Part shown: piece after piece, positions 24,580 to 31,032 of the stretch
How the letters are laid out: the number at the start of each line of letters is the position of its first letter
How positions within the stretch are numbered: the first letter of the stretch is position 1
From: an uncultured Clostridia bacterium
Lineage (GTDB): Bacteria; Bacillota; Clostridia; Christensenellales; Borkfalkiaceae
Direction: 5' to 3'
Length of the DNA stretch: 37,002 nt
Assembly: GCA_947597925.1 (NCBI GenBank)
Contig: CANQFA010000013.1
Location: 1-37,002 of the forward strand
The notes under the pieces: model-generated
Database searches by the model: none
What the model saw: only the letters and a program-made list of their open reading frames with translations
What the model was told of the DNA's origin: nothing
Translations under genes and position numbers: made by a program

Positions 24580-24853
24580 GACAAGAGGCGGTGAAATCAT
24601 GAAATTTTGTGCGGTAATTTGCGAATATAGACGATAAGCACTTAGGAACACCTACCGTTGTTTTCCAACATCTATTTGGAAGCAATATCTACCGTGCAAA
24701 AGCAATTTATCACTCACAGTCATGTACAATCTTTTGTCGTCACCTACGCGGCGTGGACAAAAGGTGGACAAAATGTGAATTTCCCAGAAGAATGTTACAA
24801 ATTATCATTTTTAGCCGCGTAGCATGAAGTGACCGTCATCGGTCACGGGAGAC
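24580..24853. other. Host-phage junction region without genes
   Basis: The GC-rich host sequence gives way to AT-richer phage sequence here. Visible elements: tandem direct repeat GTGGACAAAAG/GTGGACAAAAT (about 24753-24774); inverted repeat CTACGCGGC (24744-24752) and GCCGCGTAG (24814-24822), 61 bases apart; perfect hairpin GTGACCG-tcat-CGGTCAC (24829-24846). An attachment site could lie here, but the other end is outside the window. No integrase and no tRNA were seen. Confidence 0.5.
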
Positions 24854-24882
24854 TTGATTTTTATATCGCGATGTGATATAAT
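24854..24882 (+). promoter_or_regulatory. Phage promoter with inverted repeat
   Basis: TTGATT (24854-24859), 17-base spacer, TATAAT (24877-24882). ATATC-GCGATGT-GATAT (24863-24879) overlaps the -10 box and could be a repressor site. Confidence 0.7.
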
Positions 24883-24909
24883 GGAGTCAGCAATTAAGAG
24901 GAACTGAAT

Positions 24910-25620
24910 ATGACATTAGCATTGATTGTTGTTATTGTCTTCTTGGTTGTTTGGGCTTATCAGGTCGCCGGCAAGAAGATAGCAGCAAAAGGTTACAAAC
25001 AGCGGACAAAGACCGATCTGCAACTTCAGACAAAAACGCAAACCGATTGGGAGCAGCGCATCTCTGACGAGATTAACGCTGAAGACATTCCGCTTGGCGA
25101 GCTATACGACAGAATAGCATCGTACTACGATAAATATAATATGCCGCCGGAAAGCTATGTCCCTTGCGACATGTATGCTTATGAACGGGATATGCGAGAA
25201 TGGCGTCAGAGATCCATCACGAAAGAGTGTGTCAACGAAATGGAACGACGGCACCACTACTGGTATCAGGTAGAAGGACTTACTTTCTTTAAGAACTACA
25301 AGAAGAGTGTCATAGATTGGGTGGATCTCCGTAAGAAGGGCGTCACCCCAGCAACCTACGCGCAATACAGCGATGTACCACCTATCCCGGCTGAGCAGGA
25401 CACACAAACCAACATGGAGCGAATTAAGGCGGTTTCAGAATGTGACGCTCGGTTTGGCAATCTCATCAGATTGCTTACGATGAAGTCCCTATCAGAACAA
25501 GGGATCCACGCATGGGCGCACGGCAAAGAATCTGATTGGCAAGAAACAGAAAGACGCTTAGCGGAAATCCACCGCCGGGAGCAGGAATATCCCTGGCTAT
25601 ATCCTACCAGAAAAAAATAA
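24910..25620 (+). CDS. Phage membrane protein, single N-terminal helix (236 aa)
   Basis: The start at 24910 follows AAGAGGAACTGAAT. Residues 2-20 (TLALIVVIVFLVVWAYQVA) are one transmembrane helix with a short outside N-terminus; the remaining 215 residues are hydrophilic and should face the cytoplasm. The soluble part is rich in aromatic and charged residues (YDRIASYYDKYNMPPESYVP, ERRHHYWYQVEG) with two Cys. I do not recognise a family or motif. As the first gene transcribed in the phage region with its own promoter it may act early, for example in lysogeny or superinfection exclusion, but that is a guess. Confidence 0.7.
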   Translation: MTLALIVVIVFLVVWAYQVAGKKIAAKGYKQRTKTDLQLQTKTQTDWEQRISDEINAEDIPLGELYDRIASYYDKYNMPPESYVPCDMYAYERDMREWRQRSITKECVNEMERRHHYWYQVEGLTFFKNYKKSVIDWVDLRKKGVTPATYAQYSDVPPIPAEQDTQTNMERIKAVSECDARFGNLIRLLTMKSLSEQGIHAWAHGKESDWQETERRLAEIHRREQEYPWLYPTRKK

Positions 25621-25625
25621 AAAAA

Positions 25626-25693
25626 ATCCAGAGAAAAGCCATGCAAAACGCTTGACTTTTTTCTCTGGATATGATAAAATACATTTAGACATA
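25626..25693 (+). promoter_or_regulatory. Phage promoter with 12-bp inverted repeat and shared motif
   Basis: TTGACT (25652-25657), 17-base spacer, TAAAAT (25675-25680). Inverted arms ATCCAGAGAAAA (25626-25637) and TTTTCTCTGGAT (25659-25670) enclose the -35 box; the right arm fills the spacer. Immediately downstream is ACATTTAGACATA (25681-25693). The arms followed by the T-rich minus strand could also stop antisense transcription. Confidence 0.72.
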
Positions 25694-25706
25694 TTTTTAA
25701 TGGGAT

Positions 25707-25758
25707 AATGCCGCCGTCGGCATTTCTTCATTGGATATATAACAAACATTTAGACATA
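25707..25758 (+). promoter_or_regulatory. Leader hairpin and second copy of the shared motif
   Basis: Hairpin AATGCCG-ccgt-CGGCATT (25707-25724) followed by a short T/C stretch resembles a weak attenuator. ACATTTAGACATA recurs at 25746-25758, two bases after a TATAAC box (25738-25743) for which no good -35 was found. Confidence 0.5.
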
Positions 25759-25776
25759 CATAATAGAGGTGCAATT

Positions 25777-26019
25777 ATGAACGAGCCGCGCAAGGTAGAG
25801 TTAAGCGTCCGCGGGCTTACATCGGCAATTCTGCTACAAGCCATTTGGGATTACCGCTCTATTAAGAAAGGAACCATTAAAGAATCCGAGACGGTGAACG
25901 AAGAAGAACTCAAAAAATTCTTCGCTTCCGAATGGTTCCAAGAACTTTGCGATATGTGCAACGTGGATCCCCGCGTTGCTCTCAAAGCCGTTTACGGAGG
26001 GAAGCATGGAAAACGCTGA
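25777..26019 (+). CDS. Small phage protein, unknown (80 aa)
   Basis: The start at 25777 (MNEPRKVELSVRGL) follows AGAGGTGCAATT; the longer frame from 25708 would cover the leader hairpin. The protein is mostly helical and charged, ending in GGKHGKR. Residues about 45-70 (EEELKKFFASEWFQELCDMC) could be an amphipathic helix pair. No family was recognised. Its end overlaps the next gene by 14 bases. Confidence 0.65.
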   Translation: MNEPRKVELSVRGLTSAILLQAIWDYRSIKKGTIKESETVNEEELKKFFASEWFQELCDMCNVDPRVALKAVYGGKHGKR

Positions 26020-26320
26020 ACAGAAAAGGCGCTATGCGGTTTTCATCGAATGGAATTATCTTGGAACCTGCGAAACACAATATGAGCGCTGCACTATTTC
26101 AATCGCCACTCCAAAGGATGACGAAAACGATGGAACAACATTTGTTGGAAGCCGTGGAGCTTGGGGAACACACTTCTTCATAGCGGAATCAATAGAGCAA
26201 GCAATCATAGGTTCCCGCTTTAATCCTTTTGCAATCGACTTCCAAGGCTTGAACGACGAAGAAACTAAGGCAAAGGACGAACTTCTATCACAATGTGTAT
26301 GGGCGCAGAAAAGACGCTAA
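26006..26320 (+). CDS. Small phage protein, unknown (104 aa)
   Basis: The start at 26006 follows GGAGGGAAGC, inside the end of the preceding gene. The sequence alternates strands and loops (RYAVFIEWNYLGTCETQYERC, TFVGSRGAWGTHFFIAESIEQA), suggesting a small alpha/beta fold with several Cys. No family was recognised. The Thg1 gene starts 14 bases later. Confidence 0.6.
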   Translation: MENAEQKRRYAVFIEWNYLGTCETQYERCTISIATPKDDENDGTTFVGSRGAWGTHFFIAESIEQAIIGSRFNPFAIDFQGLNDEETKAKDELLSQCVWAQKRR

Positions 26321-26334
26321 TACAGGAGAACGAC

Positions 26335-27153
26335 ATGGCAGACAAAAAAGATTCCCTTGGGGATAGGATGAAGGGCTATGAGAATATCTCGCGCATTTAC
26401 TTGACAAAGCGTATGCCAGTCATAATCCGCGTTGACGGAAAGGCATTTCACACCTTTACTCGCGGGTTCAGAAGACCCTTCGACAGCATTTTAATGAGCG
26501 TGATGCAGGATACGGCAAAGTTCCTGTGCAAGAACATCTCCGGATGTAAGATTGCTTACGTCCAATCCGACGAAATTAGCTTACTCCTAACTGACTACGA
26601 AACAAAAGAAACCCAGCCGTGGTTTGACAACAATTTACAGAAGTTGGTCAGCATCGCGGCTAGCATGGCAACACTGGAGTTCAACCGCCAGTTCTTCCGA
26701 ACGGTGACAGAGCTTCAGGACGATATAACATTCCACCCTACCAGCACCGAAGCGGCGTGGGGCAAATTTGAGGACGGCAACTGGAACGCCTACTCTAAGG
26801 CAATCGACACCGGTGCGATGTTCGATGCCCGCGCATTTATTCTCCCAAAAGAAGAAGTTTGCAACTACTTCATATGGCGGCAGCAAGATGCTACTCGAAA
26901 CTCTATCCTCATGGTTGCACAAAGCCACTTCTCTCATAAAGAGATGCAAGGCAAAACCTGCGACGCGCTTCAGGATATGCTCTTTAAGGAACGCGGCGTG
27001 AACTGGAACGATTACACACCAATCGAAAAGCACGGTGCCTGTATCGTGCGCGAAGCCTACATGAACGGGGATGCACAACGGCATCGCTGGGTCGTCGATA
27101 AAGAAACACCAATTTTTACACGCGACCGCAACTACATCGAATCTTTGGTATGA
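26335..27153 (+). CDS. Thg1-family 3'-5' RNA nucleotidyltransferase (272 aa)
   Basis: Start at 26335 after AGGAGAACGAC. Family marks: MKGYENISRIYLTKRMPVIIRVDGKAFHTFTRGF-type N-terminus with metal-binding Asp34-Gly35 (R-x-DG-x-x-F), and YVQSDEISLLL with Asp79-Glu80, matching yeast Thg1 D29 and D76/E77. Later segments (TFHPTSTEAAWGKF, FDARAFILPKEEVCNYFIWRQQDATRNSI) fit the family and the length is normal. Thg1 adds G to the 5' end of histidine tRNA in eukaryotes; bacterial and phage Thg1-like proteins repair 5'-truncated tRNAs by templated 3'-5' addition. A tRNA-repair or anti-defence role in this phage is inferred. It sits 8 bases before the NADAR gene. Confidence 0.9.
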   Translation: MADKKDSLGDRMKGYENISRIYLTKRMPVIIRVDGKAFHTFTRGFRRPFDSILMSVMQDTAKFLCKNISGCKIAYVQSDEISLLLTDYETKETQPWFDNNLQKLVSIAASMATLEFNRQFFRTVTELQDDITFHPTSTEAAWGKFEDGNWNAYSKAIDTGAMFDARAFILPKEEVCNYFIWRQQDATRNSILMVAQSHFSHKEMQGKTCDALQDMLFKERGVNWNDYTPIEKHGACIVREAYMNGDAQRHRWVVDKETPIFTRDRNYIESLV

Positions 27154-27160
27154 GGTAATT

Positions 27161-27619
27161 ATGAAAGCTATAGGAGCATTTAGGGGAAATTACTTTTTCC
27201 TAAGTAACTTTTACAACTCCCCCATCGAATATCACGGACTTCACTTCTTAAATAATGAAGCCGCGTTTCAAGCGATGAAATGCCCGGCGCGAGCGGAAGA
27301 GTTTTGCAACCTTACCCCGTCGGAAGCAAAACGGCTTGGGCGAAAGGTTGATCTCCGCGATGACTGGGAATACATAAAAGAGCAAATCATGTATGAGGTC
27401 TGCGAAAGAAAATTTTCACAGAACCCTGACCTCCTACAAAAGCTACTCGCAACGGATGATGCTATGCTCATCGAGGGCAATAACTGGGGCGACACGACAT
27501 GGGGAATGTGCAATGGCGTAGGCGAAAACAAGCTCGGCAACATCCTTATGAGGATTCGCTCTAACTATCAGAATGTCATTGCCGAGGCTACGAAAAATAC
27601 GCTCACAATCAAAGAATAG
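27161..27619 (+). CDS. NADAR (YbiA-type) ADP-ribose N-glycosidase family protein (152 aa)
   Basis: Start at 27161 after TGAGGTAATT. Family marks: GNYFFLSNFYNSPIEYHGLHF, NNEAAFQAMKCPARAEEF, LRDDWEYIKEQIMYEVCERKF, and the C-terminal IEGNNWGDTTWGMCNGVGEN followed by LGNILMRIR. NADAR proteins cleave N-glycosidic bonds of ADP-ribose-like substrates, and some remove ADP-ribose from guanine in DNA, acting as antitoxins to DarT1-type toxins. In a phage it could reverse ADP-ribosylation by a host defence toxin or act on a nucleotide metabolite; that is inferred. Adjacent to the Thg1 gene in the same transcript. Confidence 0.9.
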   Translation: MKAIGAFRGNYFFLSNFYNSPIEYHGLHFLNNEAAFQAMKCPARAEEFCNLTPSEAKRLGRKVDLRDDWEYIKEQIMYEVCERKFSQNPDLLQKLLATDDAMLIEGNNWGDTTWGMCNGVGENKLGNILMRIRSNYQNVIAEATKNTLTIKE

Positions 27620-27620
27620 T

Positions 27621-27664
27621 TTGATTGAAATTTTTTACCCTCGTATAACATACTTTTAGACATA
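27621..27664 (+). promoter_or_regulatory. Phage promoter with third copy of the shared motif
   Basis: TTGATT (27621-27626), 17-base spacer, TATAAC (27644-27649), then ACTTTTAGACATA (27652-27664). It lies right after the NADAR stop and drives the HD gene and probably the replication genes. Confidence 0.7.
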
Positions 27665-27680
27665 TTTTGGAGAACTTCAA

Positions 27681-28256
27681 ATGACTGATAAAGAACAATT
27701 TTTATCTATCTGCCGAGAGAATATCCATCGCGACGGGATAGATGCACTTCTCTCCTGGCTTGAAAAGAGCGACTTCTTTGTTGCACCTGCAAGTACAAGA
27801 TTCCACGGGAACTATGAGGGCGGGCTATGCGAACATTCCCTTAACGTCTACCGCGAAGCCAAGAAGCTTAACGACATTTATAGCCTTGGCTTTTCTGAGG
27901 AAACCCTTGCAATCTGCGGTCTGTTTCATGATGTTTGCAAAACCAATTTATACAAGAAAGGCAGCCGTAACGTCAAAGACGAAACGACAGGCGCTTGGGA
28001 GAAACGCGAGGTTTGGGAAATTGACGAGAAGATCCCCCTCGGACACGGCGAAAAGAGTTGCTTGATTCTCCAGTGGTATATCAAGCTCAATATCGATGAA
28101 CTGCTTGCGATACGTTGGCACATGGGCGGATTCGATGCCGCCGTCAAGGGCGGCGATTTCAGCATAAGCCGCGCCCAGGATATGTCAAGGCTGGTCGCGC
28201 TTTTGAGCATAGCCGATATGGTCGCCTCACATCTGATTGAAGTAAAAGGAGATTAA
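27681..28256 (+). CDS. HD-domain phosphohydrolase (191 aa)
   Basis: The start at 27681 follows TTGGAGAACTTCAA. The metal-binding motifs of the HD superfamily are in place: His in GGLCEHSLNVYREAKK (about residue 57), HD in CGLFHDVCKTNLY (about residues 83-84), another conserved His in RWHMGG, and a late Asp in LLSIADMVASHL. HD proteins hydrolyse nucleotide or cyclic-nucleotide phosphoesters; phage members often act on dNTPs or signalling nucleotides. The substrate cannot be read from the sequence. It begins the long replication transcript. Confidence 0.85.
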   Translation: MTDKEQFLSICRENIHRDGIDALLSWLEKSDFFVAPASTRFHGNYEGGLCEHSLNVYREAKKLNDIYSLGFSEETLAICGLFHDVCKTNLYKKGSRNVKDETTGAWEKREVWEIDEKIPLGHGEKSCLILQWYIKLNIDELLAIRWHMGGFDAAVKGGDFSISRAQDMSRLVALLSIADMVASHLIEVKGD

Positions 28257-28258
28257 AT

Positions 28259-28513
28259 GTGAACCTGCGACAGCCAATACGAGGGAAACTCCTTATCCAA
28301 GATGCGGACGGCAATGTCATTTCTATGTTAATTCACACCCTGAACAACATGACAATTGCTACCGACGAATTTTGTAATACACTGCGCACGGTTACGATGG
28401 CGTTTGAGACTGGCGATATTACGCTCCAGCAAGCGGAAAGCGAGAGTGAGCAGGATATTCCTTCGGAGCTTTGGGAAGAGATGATCCTCAACGGAGTACA
28501 AGATGGACAATAA
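28259..28513 (+). CDS. Small phage protein, unknown, GTG start (84 aa)
   Basis: GTG at 28259 lies 7 bases after AGGAG and two bases after the HD gene's stop; an ATG one base earlier in another frame reads straight into a stop. The protein begins NLRQPIRGKLLIQDADGNVI, which looks like strands, followed by a helix and an acidic tail. No family was recognised. It overlaps the next gene by 11 bases. Confidence 0.6.
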   Translation: MNLRQPIRGKLLIQDADGNVISMLIHTLNNMTIATDEFCNTLRTVTMAFETGDITLQQAESESEQDIPSELWEEMILNGVQDGQ

Positions 28514-28805
28514 TTTTGCAAACAGCACAACCATGCACGACTTGCTCTCAACCGTTCCAACGCTTGCGGAGTTCGTGCAGCTAACTGATCGAGTCTGCGT
28601 GCTTGAGGCAGAGGTCGAGGATTTACGCCACTCCCTATCCGCCGCCTGTAGCATCATCGCTAGGATTGAGCACAAGAAAGACGACTACACACCAGAATAC
28701 ATAGAACAAATCAATCAGAAAATCGAATGGTTACAACAACGATGCGAGGACTTTGACCGCATTTTTAATTGGAACACCATGGTTTTAGAAGGAGTGAATA
28801 AATAG
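28503..28805 (+). CDS. Small coiled-coil phage protein (100 aa)
   Basis: It starts inside the preceding gene. Residues about 20-55 (FVQLTDRVCVLEAEVEDLRH and onward) and 65-90 (IEQINQKIEWLQQRCEDFDR) have heptad spacing of hydrophobic residues, so a helical, probably oligomeric protein is expected. No enzyme motif was seen. Its role is unknown; the position before the annealase suggests an accessory role in replication or recombination. Confidence 0.6.
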   Translation: MDNNFANSTTMHDLLSTVPTLAEFVQLTDRVCVLEAEVEDLRHSLSAACSIIARIEHKKDDYTPEYIEQINQKIEWLQQRCEDFDRIFNWNTMVLEGVNK

Positions 28806-28815
28806 GGAGGTTTAT

Positions 28816-29121
28816 ATGGATGAACTAAGTTTTCATGGATACTTTTGCCAAACGTTCAACGAAATCGCTAAAGAAATGGCAAAGTATTCTGCCGGCGCTT
28901 TCAGAGCCAAGGATTGCAGGGTAATTTTCAACCCGCCCGCCACAATTCTCTTCGTCGGCGGCAAGAAGTATGTGTCCAAAGCGCACAACGAGGAATTTGA
29001 CGAAGAGAAAGGATTGTTGATGTGTTTGGCAAAAGCTAACGGTATTTCGCATTTGGATCTCAAGCGAATGCTCGCAAACGCAACGCGCCCCAAAAAGCAA
29101 ACAGAGGAAGATAACAAGTAA
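28816..29121 (+). CDS. Small phage protein, unknown (101 aa)
   Basis: Start at 28816 after AGGGAGGTTTAT. The sequence has a helix (YFCQTFNEIAKEMAKYSAGA), a strand region (CRVIFNPPATILFVGGKKYVS) and a helical, basic C-terminus. The family was not recognised. Its stop codon overlaps the ERF start by one base (TAATG), so the two are coupled in translation and probably in function. Confidence 0.65.
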   Translation: MDELSFHGYFCQTFNEIAKEMAKYSAGAFRAKDCRVIFNPPATILFVGGKKYVSKAHNEEFDEEKGLLMCLAKANGISHLDLKRMLANATRPKKQTEEDNK

Positions 29122-29897
29122 TGACCAACTCAAACGAAATGAACATTTATCAAAAGCTGCTTAAAATAGCAGACATGGCCGGCGTGCTTCAGAAAAACAA
29201 GTCTGGCTACAACTACAAGTATGTGTCTGAGGAAGAAATTCAGGCGAAGGTTACGGCGGGTATGCAAAAGTACGGCGTAATTCTTATCCCCTCCATCGTC
29301 CCGGATACGCTGACCGTTCTACCCCATACATATGACAAGCCCAAAACGCGGAAAGAAAAAGGTGAGACGGTAGAGTACACAGTTCCTGTAAACGAAGTCA
29401 TTGTACAGGCAGAAGTTACTTACACATGGGTAAACACCGACAAACCCGATGAAAAGATAGAATGCCGCTGGGCATATATCGGTCAGATGGAAGACGCATC
29501 ACAGGCATTCGGAGCTGGCGCTACATACGGCAACCGTTACTACCTCATGAAAGCACTGCAACTCGCGACGACAGAAGCGGATCCCGACAACTACCGTAGC
29601 AAACAGAAAGAAGCCGAGGGCTATGAGGAAACCAAGAAGCTCAAGGAAGAGGCGGAAGCTCTTGCTAAGGCGGTCAAGGGAGTTGTGGATGCCGGCAGCA
29701 AACTGATGAAAGATGGATACGACAAGGAAACCATTATGGCTGTCGTCGGAAAGCACAACAACAAGAACCAAAACCCGTCGAGTATCAAGTCGATTGAGGT
29801 TTGTGCGGCAATCATGAAGGACTTCGAGGCATTGGCGACGCAGAAACAGAAGCCAAGTAGCGAAAAACAATCTGGGAAAAAGGAGAGCAATAAATGA
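29121..29897 (+). CDS. ERF-family single-strand annealing recombinase (258 aa)
   Basis: ERF proteins bind single-stranded DNA and anneal complementary strands during phage recombination and genome circularisation. Family marks: MNIYQKLLKIADMAGVLQKN, YKYVSEEEIQAKVTAGMQKYGVILIP-type N-terminus, a central strand region, and DASQAFGAGATYGNRYYLMKALQL followed by DPDN. The C-terminal third is a charged tail rich in Lys and Gln (TQKQKPSSEKQSGKK), usual in this group. The start overlaps the preceding stop by one base, and the SSB-like gene begins in its last codons (ATGA). Confidence 0.9.
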   Translation: MTNSNEMNIYQKLLKIADMAGVLQKNKSGYNYKYVSEEEIQAKVTAGMQKYGVILIPSIVPDTLTVLPHTYDKPKTRKEKGETVEYTVPVNEVIVQAEVTYTWVNTDKPDEKIECRWAYIGQMEDASQAFGAGATYGNRYYLMKALQLATTEADPDNYRSKQKEAEGYEETKKLKEEAEALAKAVKGVVDAGSKLMKDGYDKETIMAVVGKHNNKNQNPSSIKSIEVCAAIMKDFEALATQKQKPSSEKQSGKKESNK

Positions 29898-30274
29898 TCT
29901 ACAACAGCAATCAGATCTTCGGCAAGGTTTGGAAGGTCACACCTGCCGAAAACGGGAAATACATAGACCTTCAAATGACAACATCTGAAAAAGACGGGAA
30001 TGAATGGAAAAATTCATCGTGGTTCCCTCGCGCCATCGGTCACGCGGCGAACTCGCTCAAAAACGTAAAAGCGGGCGATCGCATCGTCATCACGAAGTCA
30101 AAGTTCACCAACGAGCGCAGGGAGAACGCAGACGGGGAAAAGAGATCGTACTTCAGATTCATCATTCTCGAAGCGACAATTCAGAGCGACTCTGGCAATC
30201 CGCAACCTGAGTCAACGCCGGCTGCGCCTCAGCTCGCTCAGGCTGCTGAACCCGCAGACGATTGCCCGTGGTAA
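29894..30274 (+). CDS. OB-fold single-strand DNA-binding-like protein (126 aa)
   Basis: It starts at 29894 after AAGGAGAGCAATAA, overlapping the ERF stop. Residues 1-98 alternate strands as in an OB fold (QIFGKVWKVTPAENGKYIDL, DRIVITKSKFTNERRE, RSYFRFIILEA). The tail is Pro/Gln/Ala-rich and ends in ADDCPW, an acidic tip with a terminal aromatic residue that imitates the DDIPF tip of SSB, which docks partner enzymes. It is therefore likely to be the phage SSB acting with the ERF protein, the Cas4-like nuclease and the polymerase around it. Confidence 0.78.
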   Translation: MIYNSNQIFGKVWKVTPAENGKYIDLQMTTSEKDGNEWKNSSWFPRAIGHAANSLKNVKAGDRIVITKSKFTNERRENADGEKRSYFRFIILEATIQSDSGNPQPESTPAAPQLAQAAEPADDCPW

Positions 30275-31014
30275 ACACCCCACCAAAGGAACGGTACTCG
30301 TTTTCAAAACTATCGGCCTTTCACACTTGTAAGTACGGATACAAACTTACATACATCGACCACCTTAAGGGAATTGGAAACTGTTTCAGCTCATATGGGC
30401 TGGAAATCCATTCCCTTATGGAACGGTATGCCAAAGGACAGATCAACTTATGGGATTTAGTCAATACATACGAATGGGAGTTCGACACGGCAGTGCCAGA
30501 AGAGTTCCCTTCGACCAAGTTCTGTCCCAAGATGAAAGAACTTTATTACAACCAGGGGCTTGAATACCTGAAGAACTTCCCGGGTTATGCGGATAAAAAA
30601 ATTCTTGAGGTTGAGGCCGTTTTTGAACACGACATTGATGACTGGGTTTTTAACGGAATCATAGATCTGGTATTTGAAGATGAAGAAGGAAGATTGATAA
30701 TACAAGACTACAAATCGAAAAGTTCATTTAAGAGCAAAAAAGAACAGGCAGAATACGCAAGACAATTATACCTCTACTCCCTCTATATCAAGGACAAGTA
30801 TGGTAGATACCCCGATGCGTTGCGCTTTATGATGTTCCGCAAAAATACAGTCATAGACATACCATTCAGCGAAACAGGCTTAAATGAGGCATTAGACTGG
30901 GCGAGGAATACCGTAAAAGAAATCCGTGAGTGTTGGGACTTTGCCCCAAGCTGCGAAGCATTTTACAGCCAAAACCTTTGCAACCATCGCGAATACTGCG
31001 ACAACAAGCTTTAA
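30262..31014 (+). CDS. Cas4-like PD-(D/E)XK exonuclease with Fe-S Cys cluster (about 250 aa)
   Basis: The N-terminal part reads YSFSKLSAFHTCKYGYKLTYID, the usual start of RecB/Cas4-type phage nucleases, with the first cluster Cys. The catalytic region shows FNGIIDLVFEDEEGRLIIQDYKSK, with D then D-x-K, and a following QLYLYSLYI helix. The C-terminus CEAFYSQNLCNHREYC supplies three more Cys, so a 4Fe-4S cluster is expected. The start is uncertain: TTG at 30262 and GTG at 30268 are the only nearby candidates, neither has a ribosome site, and both lie in the end of the SSB-like gene, so initiation must be by translational coupling. It probably makes single strands for the ERF annealase. Confidence 0.82.
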   Translation: MPVVNTPPKERYSFSKLSAFHTCKYGYKLTYIDHLKGIGNCFSSYGLEIHSLMERYAKGQINLWDLVNTYEWEFDTAVPEEFPSTKFCPKMKELYYNQGLEYLKNFPGYADKKILEVEAVFEHDIDDWVFNGIIDLVFEDEEGRLIIQDYKSKSSFKSKKEQAEYARQLYLYSLYIKDKYGRYPDALRFMMFRKNTVIDIPFSETGLNEALDWARNTVKEIRECWDFAPSCEAFYSQNLCNHREYCDNKL

Positions 31015-31032
31015 GGGAGGAGGTGTACGCCT

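Noticed and set aside
24640..24820. Integrase gene remnant or tRNA gene at the phage junction
   Set aside because: A short frame ending near 24819 reads WTKGGQ but no recombinase motif is visible, and no tRNA fold was found.
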